A stretch of DNA of 64,000 nucleotides from Phycisphaeraceae bacterium (GTDB lineage: Bacteria; Planctomycetota; Phycisphaerae; Phycisphaerales; Phycisphaeraceae), in NCBI GenBank assembly GCA_020851465.1, contig JADZCR010000006.1, forward strand, positions 124,001-188,000. Reading direction: 5' to 3'. Of the stretch, positions 52,770 to 60,826 are shown piece by piece. Each line of letters opens with the position of its first letter. Positions within the stretch are counted from its first letter, which is position 1. The position numbers and the translations under genes are program-made. The notes beneath the pieces were generated by a model. The model saw only the letters and a program-made list of their open reading frames with translations, did not search any database and was not told the DNA's origin.

Positions 52770-54056
52770 TCAGAGTCTGCGGGGATTTCTTGCACTGGGA
52801 CCGGGACGGCTTTGCCGGTGCGGAATCTGTTCACCCGATGCGGTATTTGACGCCGATGCTGCAGGTGTCGCAGCGGACGGCTCGTTAGCCGTTGAGGGTG
52901 TCTGCTCAGCTTCACCGCTTTGGGATCGTCCGAAAATCATGCGGCCGGCCGAGGTCTGCAAAGAGCTTGTGACGACGAGTTCGATCTCCTGTCCCATCAG
53001 CCCCCGCGCATTTTCCACGACCACCATCGTTCCATCGTCGAGATAACCCACGCCCTGATTGGCAGACTCGCCAGCCTTGAGGATCTTCACCCGCATCGGT
53101 TCACCCGGCAGCACGACCGGACGCAACGCCTTGGCCAGATCGTTCAGATTGATCACGTCGATCCCGCGCAGGGTGGCGAGTTTGTTGAGGTTGAAATCGT
53201 TGGTCATCAGCCGTGCCTGCTGAATCTGCGCAGCAGACACGAGTTTCTGATCCACGGTGGCTCCTTCCGCGTCACTCTCATCAATGGTGATGTCCACCTC
53301 GTGGTTTTCCTGAAGCTTTTGCAGAATATCCAGCCCTCGCCGCCCCCGCGCCCGTTTGAGCTTGTCTGCGGAGTCCGCGATGGTCTGAAGCTCCGTCAGC
53401 ACAAACTTGGGCACGATCAGGCTTCCCTGAAAAATTTTCGTACTCAGCAGGTCGAGGATTCTGCCGTCGATGATCACGCTGGTGTCGAGAAGGATCGGCC
53501 GGTTTCCCCGGACCTGCTTGGCGAACTCGACGTAGGGCAGTACGAAACGGAAATCGTCTTTGGTTTGCAAAACCAGCGACATGCCGATGTAGCACGTCAC
53601 CAGCCCGATGATGACTTTGACTCCCTCAAGAAGTTTGAGATAGGACTCGCGCTGTTCGGTCTGTTTGTCCACTGCTTTCCAGGCGTCGTCAATCTTGATC
53701 CGATCGTCTGCGGACAAGCTCAGGTACTCAGCGGAGTTCGCCCGGATATCGGGCTGTACCAGTGTGACTTCCGGTGCGGTGTAAACACCCACGAGATCCA
53801 CGACAAAGGAGAGCGCATAGGCCGCGAGCAGACCGCCCAGCAGCCCCAGAAATATTCCCGATAGCGAGGAAAGTTTTTTGCGACGGTTGAATACGTCTGC
53901 TGCGATGATGAACGCGCCGACGCTCAGCGCGCCGCCGAGCAAGAGAATAACCGTTGCGAAGTCCGCCCCTCGATCCTTCTGAAAAGGCAGGATGTAGAGC
54001 ATCGCCACGGACGCGACCAGCAGCACGAAGACGCCGCGCAAAATGTAGAGAATCAT
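52770..54056 (-). CDS. YacL-like membrane protein with PIN and TRAM domains
   Basis: A 428-residue protein with four hydrophobic segments near the N-terminus (about 3-22, 33-52, 62-90, 150-172), a PIN nuclease-like domain (PILLDTSVIIDGRILDLL; AGRRGLDIL-type acidic residues; MTNDFNLNKLA) and a TRAM domain (RVKILKAGESANQGVGYLDDGTMVVV). The architecture matches YacL of Bacillus, a putative membrane-bound RNase whose substrate is unknown. The tail is a Ser/Ala/Pro-rich low-complexity stretch. The ATG at 54056 gives a good membrane start. It is divergent from the SRP RNA gene. Confidence 0.9.
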   Translation of the reverse strand: MILYILRGVFVLLVASVAMLYILPFQKDRGADFATVILLLGGALSVGAFIIAADVFNRRKKLSSLSGIFLGLLGGLLAAYALSFVVDLVGVYTAPEVTLVQPDIRANSAEYLSLSADDRIKIDDAWKAVDKQTEQRESYLKLLEGVKVIIGLVTCYIGMSLVLQTKDDFRFVLPYVEFAKQVRGNRPILLDTSVIIDGRILDLLSTKIFQGSLIVPKFVLTELQTIADSADKLKRARGRRGLDILQKLQENHEVDITIDESDAEGATVDQKLVSAAQIQQARLMTNDFNLNKLATLRGIDVINLNDLAKALRPVVLPGEPMRVKILKAGESANQGVGYLDDGTMVVVENARGLMGQEIELVVTSSLQTSAGRMIFGRSQSGEAEQTPSTANEPSAATPAASASNTASGEQIPHRQSRPGPSARNPRRL

Positions 54057-54250
54057 GATGGAGACCCCGCAAGCGGTATGAAGTGGATGAATAAAGCCAA
54101 CTAAAGCATAGGCATCGTGGACGAGTTCGCCAAACAAGCACCATACGCGCCATGGACGCTGTTGGTTCGCTGCGGTTCCCCGTTGCATGGGTCGGAACGC
54201 ATAGCCTTATCCAGAGCTGAAACGGGGGAGATAGCCGATTGCCAAAAAAC

Positions 54251-54259
54251 TGCTATAGT
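54251..54259 (+). promoter_or_regulatory. Extended -10 promoter of SRP RNA
   Basis: TGCTATAGT contains a TGn extension and TATAGT (54254-54259). No good -35 is found at 17 bases. A start near 54266 lies about 20 bases before the first base of the predicted hairpin. Confidence 0.45.
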
Positions 54260-54286
54260 CCGAATCCGGCGTTGGGTTAGTCTTTT

Positions 54287-54415
54287 CGCCGCGAGGAGAG
54301 GTGGCCGGGCCCGGTGCACGGGTGGGCTCATGAACCGGGTCAGGCCTTGACCGGAGCAGCCCTAAGTGTCGTTCGCCCGGTGCCGTCGGTGTCCTGGCCA
54401 TCTCTCCCCGTGGCG
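54287..54415 (+). ncRNA. ffs: Signal recognition particle RNA (4.5S/SRP RNA)
   Basis: The sequence folds into one long hairpin of about 129 nt: CGCCGCG (54287-54293) pairs with CGUGGCG (54409-54415), GGAGAGGUGGCC (54295-54306) with GGCCAUCUCUCC (54396-54407), and the stem continues inward. The apical part contains the conserved SRP segments CAUGAACCGGGUCAGG and AGCAGCCCUAAGUG, the loop binding Ffh. The ten bases between GUCAGG and AGCAGCC are CCUUGACCGG, not the usual CC-GGAA-GG type. The next gene is dnaX, as in Bacillus. Ends are estimated from pairing only. Confidence 0.88.
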
Positions 54416-54533
54416 TGGTGAAGTCAAGGGCTGACAGCTCAGACTCAAAACGCCAAGGGCAGGGTCCGAGACAGATTGGCGGCTTGTAACGCTGCGAAAA
54501 TCCGGGTTTCGCTTTCACCCGTTGAATCACGCC

Positions 54534-55751
54534 ATGGCCTACACCGTTCTGGCAAGACGTTACCGATCGAGTGCCTTCGACGAGGTCGTGGGGCAGGAGA
54601 CGATCGCTAAAACCTTGAAGAACGCGATTGCGATGGGGCGGATCGCGCACGCATATTTGTTCACCGGAACCCGCGGCGTCGGCAAGACCTCCATGGCCCG
54701 CATCTTTGCCCGGGCACTCAATGCGCCGGACTCGATGCCCGATTGCCCCAAACCGCCTGATTCGAAAAAAGATCCCTTTGAATACCCGCCTCAGGATGTT
54801 CAGCAGCGCATGGCGGAGGCGATCATGCGCGGCGACGATCTGAATGTCATCGAGATCGACGGAGCGTCCAACAACTCCGTTGATAATGCGCGCCAGCTCA
54901 TCGCCAACGCGAGTCTCGCACCCACCGGAAACGCGCGATTCAAGGTGTACATCATCGACGAAGTTCACATGCTCTCGACCAGTGCATTCAACGCGCTGCT
55001 CAAGACCATGGAGGAGCCTCCTTCTCATGTGAAGTTCATCCTCTGTACGACCGAGTCGCACAAGGTGCCGGCGACGATCCAGTCGCGCTGTCAGCGGTTT
55101 GATTTCCGCAATATCCCGACGGCCAAAATCGCCGGTCATCTCAAAGACGTACTCAAGAGCGAGAAAGTCAAGGCAGACGAGGACATCGTCTGGCAGGTGG
55201 CGCGTCTGGGAAATGGCTCGATGCGCGATGCGCTGAGCCTGCTGGATCGACTTATCGCTACCGGAGAGTCGCCGCTGACTTCCAACGTGCTGGTGCAGAT
55301 GCTGGGGCTGCCTCCGCAGGAAATGGTCGTCTCACTGGTGGACGCACTGGCAGCGGGGGACGTAGCCGAGTCTCTCAATCGATCCGCAGCATTGCTCGAC
55401 CAGGGCATCGCACAGGACCAATTTCTCGAAGTCCTCATCGAGCGATTGCGGCAATTGCTCCTGATTTCAGCCTGCGGCCCGCAGAGCGAACTGATCGAAC
55501 TCAGCGAAGACGCCAAAGCAATCGCAACCGCACAAGGCGCGAAGTTCGACGCAGCGGGTCTGGTACACATGATCGCTTTGTGTGAAAACCTCCAGCGGGC
55601 CGGTAAATCAAGCTCAAACCCCAGGGCTCTGCTGGATGCGACCATTGTTCGGCTGGCGTTGGCTGAAAAGATGGCTGATGTAACCGCGATTCTGGCGGGT
55701 TCAGCTGCGCCATCGGCGGGTTCATCTGCGGAAAAAAAAAAGCTCAGTTAG
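54534..55751 (+). CDS. dnaX: DNA polymerase III subunit gamma/tau: 405-codon zero-frame reading
   Basis: The clamp-loader ATPase. The zero frame runs from MAYTVLARRYRSSAF to a TAG three codons after an A10 run. Walker A is GTRGVGKTS, Walker B DEVHML, and the SRC motif with arginine finger is in QSRCQRF; the sensor 2 region (NGSMRDALSLLDRL) and domain III follow. The zinc module of DnaX between helices (usually four Cys) is missing: the segment after RALNAP has one Cys only. The short product would correspond to gamma. The ATG at 54534 fits the family start; a TTG at 54522 is ignored. ybaB lies downstream. Confidence 0.96.
   Translation: MAYTVLARRYRSSAFDEVVGQETIAKTLKNAIAMGRIAHAYLFTGTRGVGKTSMARIFARALNAPDSMPDCPKPPDSKKDPFEYPPQDVQQRMAEAIMRGDDLNVIEIDGASNNSVDNARQLIANASLAPTGNARFKVYIIDEVHMLSTSAFNALLKTMEEPPSHVKFILCTTESHKVPATIQSRCQRFDFRNIPTAKIAGHLKDVLKSEKVKADEDIVWQVARLGNGSMRDALSLLDRLIATGESPLTSNVLVQMLGLPPQEMVVSLVDALAAGDVAESLNRSAALLDQGIAQDQFLEVLIERLRQLLLISACGPQSELIELSEDAKAIATAQGAKFDAAGLVHMIALCENLQRAGKSSSNPRALLDATIVRLALAEKMADVTAILAGSAAPSAGSSAEKKKLS
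55732..55742 (+). other. Programmed frameshift/slippage site of dnaX (A10G)
   Basis: Ten A (55732-55741) followed by G contain the heptamer A AAA AAG in the zero frame, the same as in E. coli dnaX. A shift of -1 enters the long frame at 55742. A small hairpin, CUCAG/UUGAG, begins right after (55743-55759). A GC-rich segment lies 10-20 bases before, with no clear internal Shine-Dalgarno sequence. RNA polymerase slippage on the A run is equally possible. Confidence 0.8.
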
Positions 55752-56428
55752 AAGTTGAGTCTCCCCAATCTGTCTCACCCGTTCCGCCTCCATCCGCACG
55801 TCCTGTCCCGTCACCTTTACAAAGGACCGGATCATCCTCGGTAAACACCGCCCGTCCAGTGGTACCGACACCAGGCGTGCCGAAGTCTCCACGGCAAATC
55901 GGGGCAGGTGACCCCGCTGCTGCGTGGAATGAAGTGCTTGCCTTCGTTGCCGACAAGCCCGCGCTGGGTTGGATCAGGACGTTCGCGTTGAAGCAGCTGG
56001 CCGGCGGCGTGGCAAAGCTCATCGCCCAACCGGGACACCGTGAGATTTACAAGTTTGTCACCGATCAGCGCCGTGAGCAGCTTTCACAGATTTTCGGAAG
56101 CGTGCTGGGTTCGCCGGTGAAGATCGAGATTGAGCCGCCGGCCTCGCCGTCCGCCGTGAATCCCTCCACGACATCTGCCGGACCATCTTCCAGCCAGTCT
56201 TCGCTCCAGCAGGCGATGGAGCTGCCGCTGGTCAGACAGGTGATGGACCTGTTCGACGTGCAGGTTGTCGCGGTCCACCCAGAGGGGCAGGTCAAAACCG
56301 GCGAATCGCAGAGCGCGAGCGAAGCATCCAAAGTCGAGCCGCCTTCTCATGCCGGATCGGAACCGTCACCCTTTGCCAGTGATGGAGACTACGATGCTGA
56401 CGTGGAAGACGACCGGCCAACCGCCTGA
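55742..56428 (+). CDS. dnaX: DnaX tau C-terminal extension in the -1 frame
   Basis: From the A-run the -1 frame stays open to TGA 56426-56428. The joined product would have 631 residues, close to tau of E. coli (643). The frame begins with about 45 residues rich in Pro and Ser, then a helical region AAAWNEVLAFVADKPALGWIRTFALKQL and HREIYKFVTDQRREQLSQIFGSVLG, resembling tau domain V, which binds the polymerase alpha subunit, and ends in a charged linker. No start codon with a Shine-Dalgarno sequence lies at the head of this frame, which supports frameshift expression over a separate gene. Confidence 0.85.
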   Translation, partial: AQLEVESPQSVSPVPPPSARPVPSPLQRTGSSSVNTARPVVPTPGVPKSPRQIGAGDPAAAWNEVLAFVADKPALGWIRTFALKQLAGGVAKLIAQPGHREIYKFVTDQRREQLSQIFGSVLGSPVKIEIEPPASPSAVNPSTTSAGPSSSQSSLQQAMELPLVRQVMDLFDVQVVAVHPEGQVKTGESQSASEASKVEPPSHAGSEPSPFASDGDYDADVEDDRPTA

Positions 56429-56448
56429 TATTCAATCCTGAGAAACTT

Positions 56449-56808
56449 ATGTTGAACAACCTCAAATCCCTCGCCGGCCTGATGTCACAGATGGGTGATC
56501 TTCAGGCCAAGGCTGACCAGATGCAGCAGGAGTTGTCACGGCGGACAGTGGAAGGTGATGCGGGGGCCGGTGCTGTGCGTGTGACCATGAACGGCAAACT
56601 TGAAGTCAAGAGCGTCAAGCTCGATCCAACGATCCTCGCAACCCTTGCGGGCAGCGGGGCCGACGCCGACCAGCGGATCGTGGAAGACCTGATTGCGGCT
56701 GCATGCAACGACGCTTATGAAAAAGCCCGTGGCCTCATCAGTGCGGAAATGCAGAAGGCGACCGGCGGCCTGAGCGTACCGGGACTGGAAAAACTGTTTG
56801 GTTCGTAA
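56449..56808 (+). CDS. ybaB: YbaB/EbfC nucleoid-associated protein
   Basis: A 119-residue DNA-binding protein, dimeric in the family. The pattern MLNNLKSLAGLMSQMGDLQAKADQMQQELSRRTVEGDAGAGAVRVTMNGKLEVKSVKLDP and a C-terminal helix DLIAAACNDAYEKARGLISAEM are standard. It lies 20 bases after the tau frame stop, the usual dnaX-ybaB order. recR, often third, is not the next gene. Confidence 0.96.
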   Translation: MLNNLKSLAGLMSQMGDLQAKADQMQQELSRRTVEGDAGAGAVRVTMNGKLEVKSVKLDPTILATLAGSGADADQRIVEDLIAAACNDAYEKARGLISAEMQKATGGLSVPGLEKLFGS

Positions 56809-56937
56809 TGTGATAAGCACTTGGCCGCGCGGTGGAAGGCAACGCCATCCCCTGGCCATTGGTACGAACCATGATGAATCTTCGCAGGTAGAGAGACCAC
56901 GACAACGCGCCAACTTCATACCGATAGGGCCGAGCTT

Positions 56938-58290
56938 ATGAAACTTCGCAATACGGGTTTCGCGTTTCTGATCGCTTCGCTGTTCGCTGTGGTCTCATTC
57001 GGGCAGCCAGCGCCATTCAAATATTTATGGGGCACAGCCTACCACATCCCGTCCGAAACTACGACGGATGAATCGGGCTATTTTTCTCTTAACGAAGGTA
57101 TCGATGGCAAGATTTACGTCGGCACCGCAGCATACGGGCGGAATGCTTATCTGGTTGAGTTCGACCCCAAGACTCAGAAGATGCGAACCGTCATTGACGT
57201 TCATCGCACACTGGGACTGCCGCTTACACCTACCGGCTTCGCAGCCCAAGCCAAGATTCACACACGGAATTTCACCGGCCCCAGCGGGACGATCTACGTA
57301 GGTACGAAGCAGGGCTATCCCACCGAGGCGGAAATCAAGGCAGGTGTGCCGCGATATCTCGGAGGCTACGTCCTGACGTATGACCCTGCGACTGGCAACG
57401 TGACCAGTCATGGCCAGCCGATGCCCTGGAGCGAAAAGCTCGCAGCACTCGGTTATAAGGATGGCGAAGGCGTAATCGATACCGTCGCTGATGAGAAGCG
57501 TGGGTTGATTTACGTCGTGACCTGTGAGCATCAACACTGGCTCACCTACGACCTGAAGCAGAAAAAATATCACGAGATCAACGACAAGCTGCGGCTCTAC
57601 AGTTACGCCACGACTCTGATTGACAATAAAGGCCGCGCCAACGCCTTGACCAACGACTACTCCATCGCGAGATACAACCCTGACACCGGGGAGGTGAAGG
57701 TGATTCCGCTCAAGATGGATGACAAACCTTTCGTCGCCAAACTTGGCGATCAGGGATGGATTCCGACATGGAATATGGCTTCGGACGGACGCACGGCGTA
57801 TCTCATTCGAATGAATCACCCGGAACTGCTGAAAATCGATCTGGGTGGTGATGAAACAGACGCCATCACGGTGACGAATCTCGGAAAGCTGACCGATCTG
57901 CCGGGTTTTGATTCCCGCTCATCGCTGACTATCGCGCGGGATGGCCGGGTGTACGTCACCGCCCGGACGGATAACAAGACGGGATTCGGTGCTGGCTATC
58001 TTCACTACATCTTTCGCTACGATCCGGCGAGCAACAAGATTGAAACTCTCGGTGTGCTGGCAGTGAAGAATCCGGATTTTTACGGCCTGCCGCTAGGTGC
58101 ACCGCAGGGAGCTGTGGATGCTGCGGGCAAAGTTCGGCCATGGACGCATGGCTACCACCTGCTGCCTGACGGCACGCTCACTCCGCTGCACGCTCACATG
58201 GGGCTTATCGCTGCAGGAGATGGATCGCTCTACGCGACGATCCTGTACCCCTACACGTTGCTGCACATCGCAGCAGACCAGTTGAAGTGA
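56938..58290 (+). CDS. Secreted propeller-like protein, copy 1
   Basis: A 450-residue protein with a signal peptide (about 6-22, ending SFG-QP). The rest is beta-rich with repeated segments like GKIYVGTAAYGRNAYLVEFDPKTQKM, GTIYVGTKQGYP, GLIYVVTCEHQHWLTYDLKQKKY, GRVYVTARTDN and GSLYATILYPYTLLHI, which look like blades of a beta-propeller. Binding or lyase function is unknown. It is followed 31 bases later by a close paralogue (about 50% identical by eye over KIYVGT and the middle), so the pair arose by tandem duplication and is probably one operon. Confidence 0.7.
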   Translation: MKLRNTGFAFLIASLFAVVSFGQPAPFKYLWGTAYHIPSETTTDESGYFSLNEGIDGKIYVGTAAYGRNAYLVEFDPKTQKMRTVIDVHRTLGLPLTPTGFAAQAKIHTRNFTGPSGTIYVGTKQGYPTEAEIKAGVPRYLGGYVLTYDPATGNVTSHGQPMPWSEKLAALGYKDGEGVIDTVADEKRGLIYVVTCEHQHWLTYDLKQKKYHEINDKLRLYSYATTLIDNKGRANALTNDYSIARYNPDTGEVKVIPLKMDDKPFVAKLGDQGWIPTWNMASDGRTAYLIRMNHPELLKIDLGGDETDAITVTNLGKLTDLPGFDSRSSLTIARDGRVYVTARTDNKTGFGAGYLHYIFRYDPASNKIETLGVLAVKNPDFYGLPLGAPQGAVDAAGKVRPWTHGYHLLPDGTLTPLHAHMGLIAAGDGSLYATILYPYTLLHIAADQLK

Positions 58291-58321
58291 GTCGGTGAAC
58301 ATTCCTTCCGAGGAGATACCC

Positions 58322-59746
58322 ATGAAACTTTGCCGTGCGGTTTGTGCACTGCTGATGCTTTTGGTGGTTGTGGCCGCTCGCGCGGAAGAGGTGAAGCCTG
58401 CCGCGCCGCCCAAGGCTCCGTTCAAGTACGTTTGGGCCAAGGCCTACCACATCCCGCCGTTGACCACCACGGAGGAGTCTGGTTATTTCTCACTCTGTGA
58501 AGGCAATAACGGCAATATTTACGTCGGCACCGCCGCATACGGTATTGGCTCGTATCTGGTCGAGTTTGATCCAAAAACCGAGCAGATGAAGATTGTGCTC
58601 AGCACGCACGAAGTTGTCGGATTGCCGGTGACTCCCACCGGCTACGCGGCCCAGTCGAAAATCCATACGCGAAACTATGTCGGACCTTCGGGCAAGATTT
58701 ACGTGGGAACCAAGCAGGGCTATCCCACCGCGGCTGAAAAAGAAATGCTCGCACGCGGCGAAAAGATACCCGTGTATCAGGGCGGCTATGTCATCGTGTA
58801 TGACCCCGCCACGGGCAAGGCGGAAAACCTCGGCTTGCCGATGCCGCTGGGTGATCCGCGGCTCGATGCCGGCAAACCCGCCGGCGCGCCCCGGGAGACT
58901 GAAGGCCAGGGAGTTATTGACGTGACCGCCGACGAGTCACGCGGGCTGATTTACGTCATTACCTGCGAAGATCAGCACTGGATGGTTTACGACACGAAGC
59001 ATCCGGAGAAAAAATTCCGCGAGCTTCAGCCCGGTCTCGCACTCAAAGATCAGCCCAACACGCTGGTCGATCGTTACGGCAGGGCGGCGGCGATCACCTC
59101 GGAATACAAAATCGCCCGCTACGATCCGAGTACCGACAAGGTGACGGTCGATCCTCTGCTGGTTGACGGCAAGCCGATGGCGGAAGTTCTCAACGAAGGC
59201 ATCACGGAACCGTCCCACCGTCGAGTTCACCCCGATTGGCGGCTCGCAGCCGACGGAGTGACTGCGTATATGCAGACGCTTAACGATCTGCGCATGTTTG
59301 AAATCGATCTCTCCGGTAAAACTGGCGAACCTGTGAAAGCCCGTAGCCTTGGCAACCGCATCGAAGGGAAAAATCCCGACTCTCGCGGTTCAATCGCCAT
59401 TGCGCCCGATGGCTGCGTGTATTCATCAGTCGGCATCACCAACGGGACCGGCTTCGGCGGCGGCTCGCTCTTTCACCTCGTGCGCTACGATCCCAAAGCA
59501 GGCACCATGTCCGATCTGGGGGTGCTGGGTCTGAAAAACCCGGACTTCTTTGATTTCAAGGCCCCGCAGGCCAAAAACCCCGACGGATCGCTTCGGCCGA
59601 TTCACGGCTACCACACGCTGCCCGATGGCACGATGACGCCCATGTATGTGGTGATGGCGACGATCGTCGCGCACGACGGCACGGTGTACGCGACGACAAT
59701 TTATCCGTTCACGCTGATGCGGATTGAGACGGATCAGTTGAAATAA
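58322..59746 (+). CDS. Secreted propeller-like protein, copy 2
   Basis: A 474-residue paralogue of the upstream protein with the same order of segments: PFKYVWAKAYHIPPLTTTEESGYFSLCEGNNGNIYVGTAAYG, TGYAAQSKIHTRNYVGPSGKIYVGTKQGYP and IYVITCEDQHWMVYD. The signal peptide runs to residue 21 (VAARA-EE). A GAGGAG lies seven bases before the ATG. It carries small extra segments relative to copy 1 (for example KEMLARGEKIPVYQ). No enzymatic motif is known to me. A bidirectional terminator follows directly after the stop. Confidence 0.7.
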   Translation: MKLCRAVCALLMLLVVVAARAEEVKPAAPPKAPFKYVWAKAYHIPPLTTTEESGYFSLCEGNNGNIYVGTAAYGIGSYLVEFDPKTEQMKIVLSTHEVVGLPVTPTGYAAQSKIHTRNYVGPSGKIYVGTKQGYPTAAEKEMLARGEKIPVYQGGYVIVYDPATGKAENLGLPMPLGDPRLDAGKPAGAPRETEGQGVIDVTADESRGLIYVITCEDQHWMVYDTKHPEKKFRELQPGLALKDQPNTLVDRYGRAAAITSEYKIARYDPSTDKVTVDPLLVDGKPMAEVLNEGITEPSHRRVHPDWRLAADGVTAYMQTLNDLRMFEIDLSGKTGEPVKARSLGNRIEGKNPDSRGSIAIAPDGCVYSSVGITNGTGFGGGSLFHLVRYDPKAGTMSDLGVLGLKNPDFFDFKAPQAKNPDGSLRPIHGYHTLPDGTMTPMYVVMATIVAHDGTVYATTIYPFTLMRIETDQLK

Positions 59747-59773
59747 AAAACCGTCGCGCATGCCGACGGTTTT
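59747..59773. terminator. Bidirectional intrinsic terminator
   Basis: A perfect ten-pair inverted repeat AAAACCGTCG / CGACGGTTTT with a seven-base loop (59757-59763). Both strands end in a T-run, so it can stop the propeller genes (plus) and the convergent TPR/alpha-CTD gene (minus), whose stop is at 59799. Confidence 0.92.
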
Positions 59774-59798
59774 CAGATCCGTACTGCGATGATGCGAA

Positions 59799-60737
59799 CT
59801 ATTCTTCAAGTTTCCGCAGGCTAAGGCCCATATCGGCGAGCTTGTCTTTGATTTCGAGCAGGCTGGTCATGCCGAAGTTCTTGACGCCCATGAGTTCAGC
59901 TTCGGTTCGTGTCGCCAGATCGCCGATGGATTGAACATTGAGCAGCGCCAGCGCTTTGCGGGCACGGACGGAGAGGTTGAGGTCGTTGACCGAGCGATTG
60001 AACACCGCGTCATCCTGTCCGGTCTGGCTCTTGATCTGGTCGTAGGCGGCTTGCTTGGCGGCATTCTGCTGCTGCTCAACGGCTTGTCCGAGCCGCAGTC
60101 CGCGCTGCGCGAGCATGGTTCGGATTTCCTCAAGGCTCGCTTCGCCGAAGTTCTTGAAATTACGCAGCTCCGCTTCGGTGACTTTGAGCAGGTCCGCGAG
60201 CGTGCGGATGTTCATCTTCCGCAGCGCATTGCGTGCCCGTACCGTCAGATCGAAGTCGGTCACCGGCGTCTCCAGCAGGGCACTCTGCTTGGCGAGCCGA
60301 TCTTCCTGATCGTCGTCGATCTGCATGCTCTTGCTGGCGAGGATGTCTTTGATGTAAAGCCTTGCCCGCTCGTGATTGGGATCGGTGGTCAGCACCTGGC
60401 GGATGCAGCGCTCCGCCGCTGCGTATTGCCCGCGGTCTTCGTACATCACCGCGAGATTGATCAGAGCGTTGAGCGACGGGCTGGGAGTCTGCACCGATTG
60501 CTCCATGAGGTGCAGAGCCTCGTCCTCCTCGCCGATGAGGTCGAGGTTGTAAGCGAGTCGGAAACAGACATCGCTGTTATCCGGGTCGGCTGCGTAGGCA
60601 GCTTCATACGCTTCGATTGCCGCGGCGCGATCGCCCTTGGTCTCAGCTTTGTGGCCGATGTCAAGGTATTTCTGAGAGGTCGCGGTATCTCGCACCGACG
60701 AATGATCCAGCATCGCTGAGGTGTTCGACTCGGCCAT
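59799..60737 (-). CDS. TPR protein with two RNA polymerase alpha-CTD-like domains
   Basis: A 312-residue protein with three TPRs (about 22-55, 56-88, 90-121), then two tandem alpha-CTD-type helix-hairpin-helix domains (161-217 and 250-310). In each, the pattern LTVRARNAL / LSVRARKAL keeps the arginine of E. coli alpha R265, and KNFGEASLEEI / KNFGMTSLLEI keeps N294, G296 and S299; K298, which helps contact DNA, is Ala or Thr. RNA polymerase alpha itself must be encoded elsewhere. Its role is unknown; binding to UP-like DNA or polymerase factors is plausible. ATG at 60737 is preceded by AGGAG. Confidence 0.9.
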   Translation of the reverse strand: MAESNTSAMLDHSSVRDTATSQKYLDIGHKAETKGDRAAAIEAYEAAYAADPDNSDVCFRLAYNLDLIGEEDEALHLMEQSVQTPSPSLNALINLAVMYEDRGQYAAAERCIRQVLTTDPNHERARLYIKDILASKSMQIDDDQEDRLAKQSALLETPVTDFDLTVRARNALRKMNIRTLADLLKVTEAELRNFKNFGEASLEEIRTMLAQRGLRLGQAVEQQQNAAKQAAYDQIKSQTGQDDAVFNRSVNDLNLSVRARKALALLNVQSIGDLATRTEAELMGVKNFGMTSLLEIKDKLADMGLSLRKLEE

Positions 60738-60798
60738 GAACGGTAAGCTCCTGGAAACCCGCTCGCGGCGTGCAGCAGCGGGCAGTGACACAATCATA

Positions 60799-60826
60799 TT
60801 GACACGAACGGGAAGCCCATCAGAAT
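60799..60826 (+). promoter_or_regulatory. Candidate plus-strand promoter for the gene at 60959
   Basis: TTGACA (60799-60804), 16-base spacer, CAGAAT (60821-60826). A start near 60833 gives a leader of about 125 bases. Its -10 overlaps the minus-strand promoter listed next. Confidence 0.4.

Noticed and set aside
52920..53864. 314-codon plus-strand ORF inside the PIN-TRAM gene
   Set aside because: The opposite strand encodes membrane segments, PIN and TRAM motifs; the plus-strand frame is a shadow.
54207..55139. 310-codon minus-strand ORF across the SRP RNA and the start of dnaX
   Set aside because: It is antisense to a clear SRP RNA and a clear dnaX, has no recognisable domain and follows from base composition.
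55859..56428. Independent gene starting at GTG 55859
   Set aside because: No Shine-Dalgarno sequence, and the frame is open back to the A run, so it is better explained as the tau extension of dnaX.
57025..57819. 264-codon minus-strand ORF inside the first propeller gene
   Set aside because: Shadow of a well-supported secreted protein with a signal peptide and repeats.
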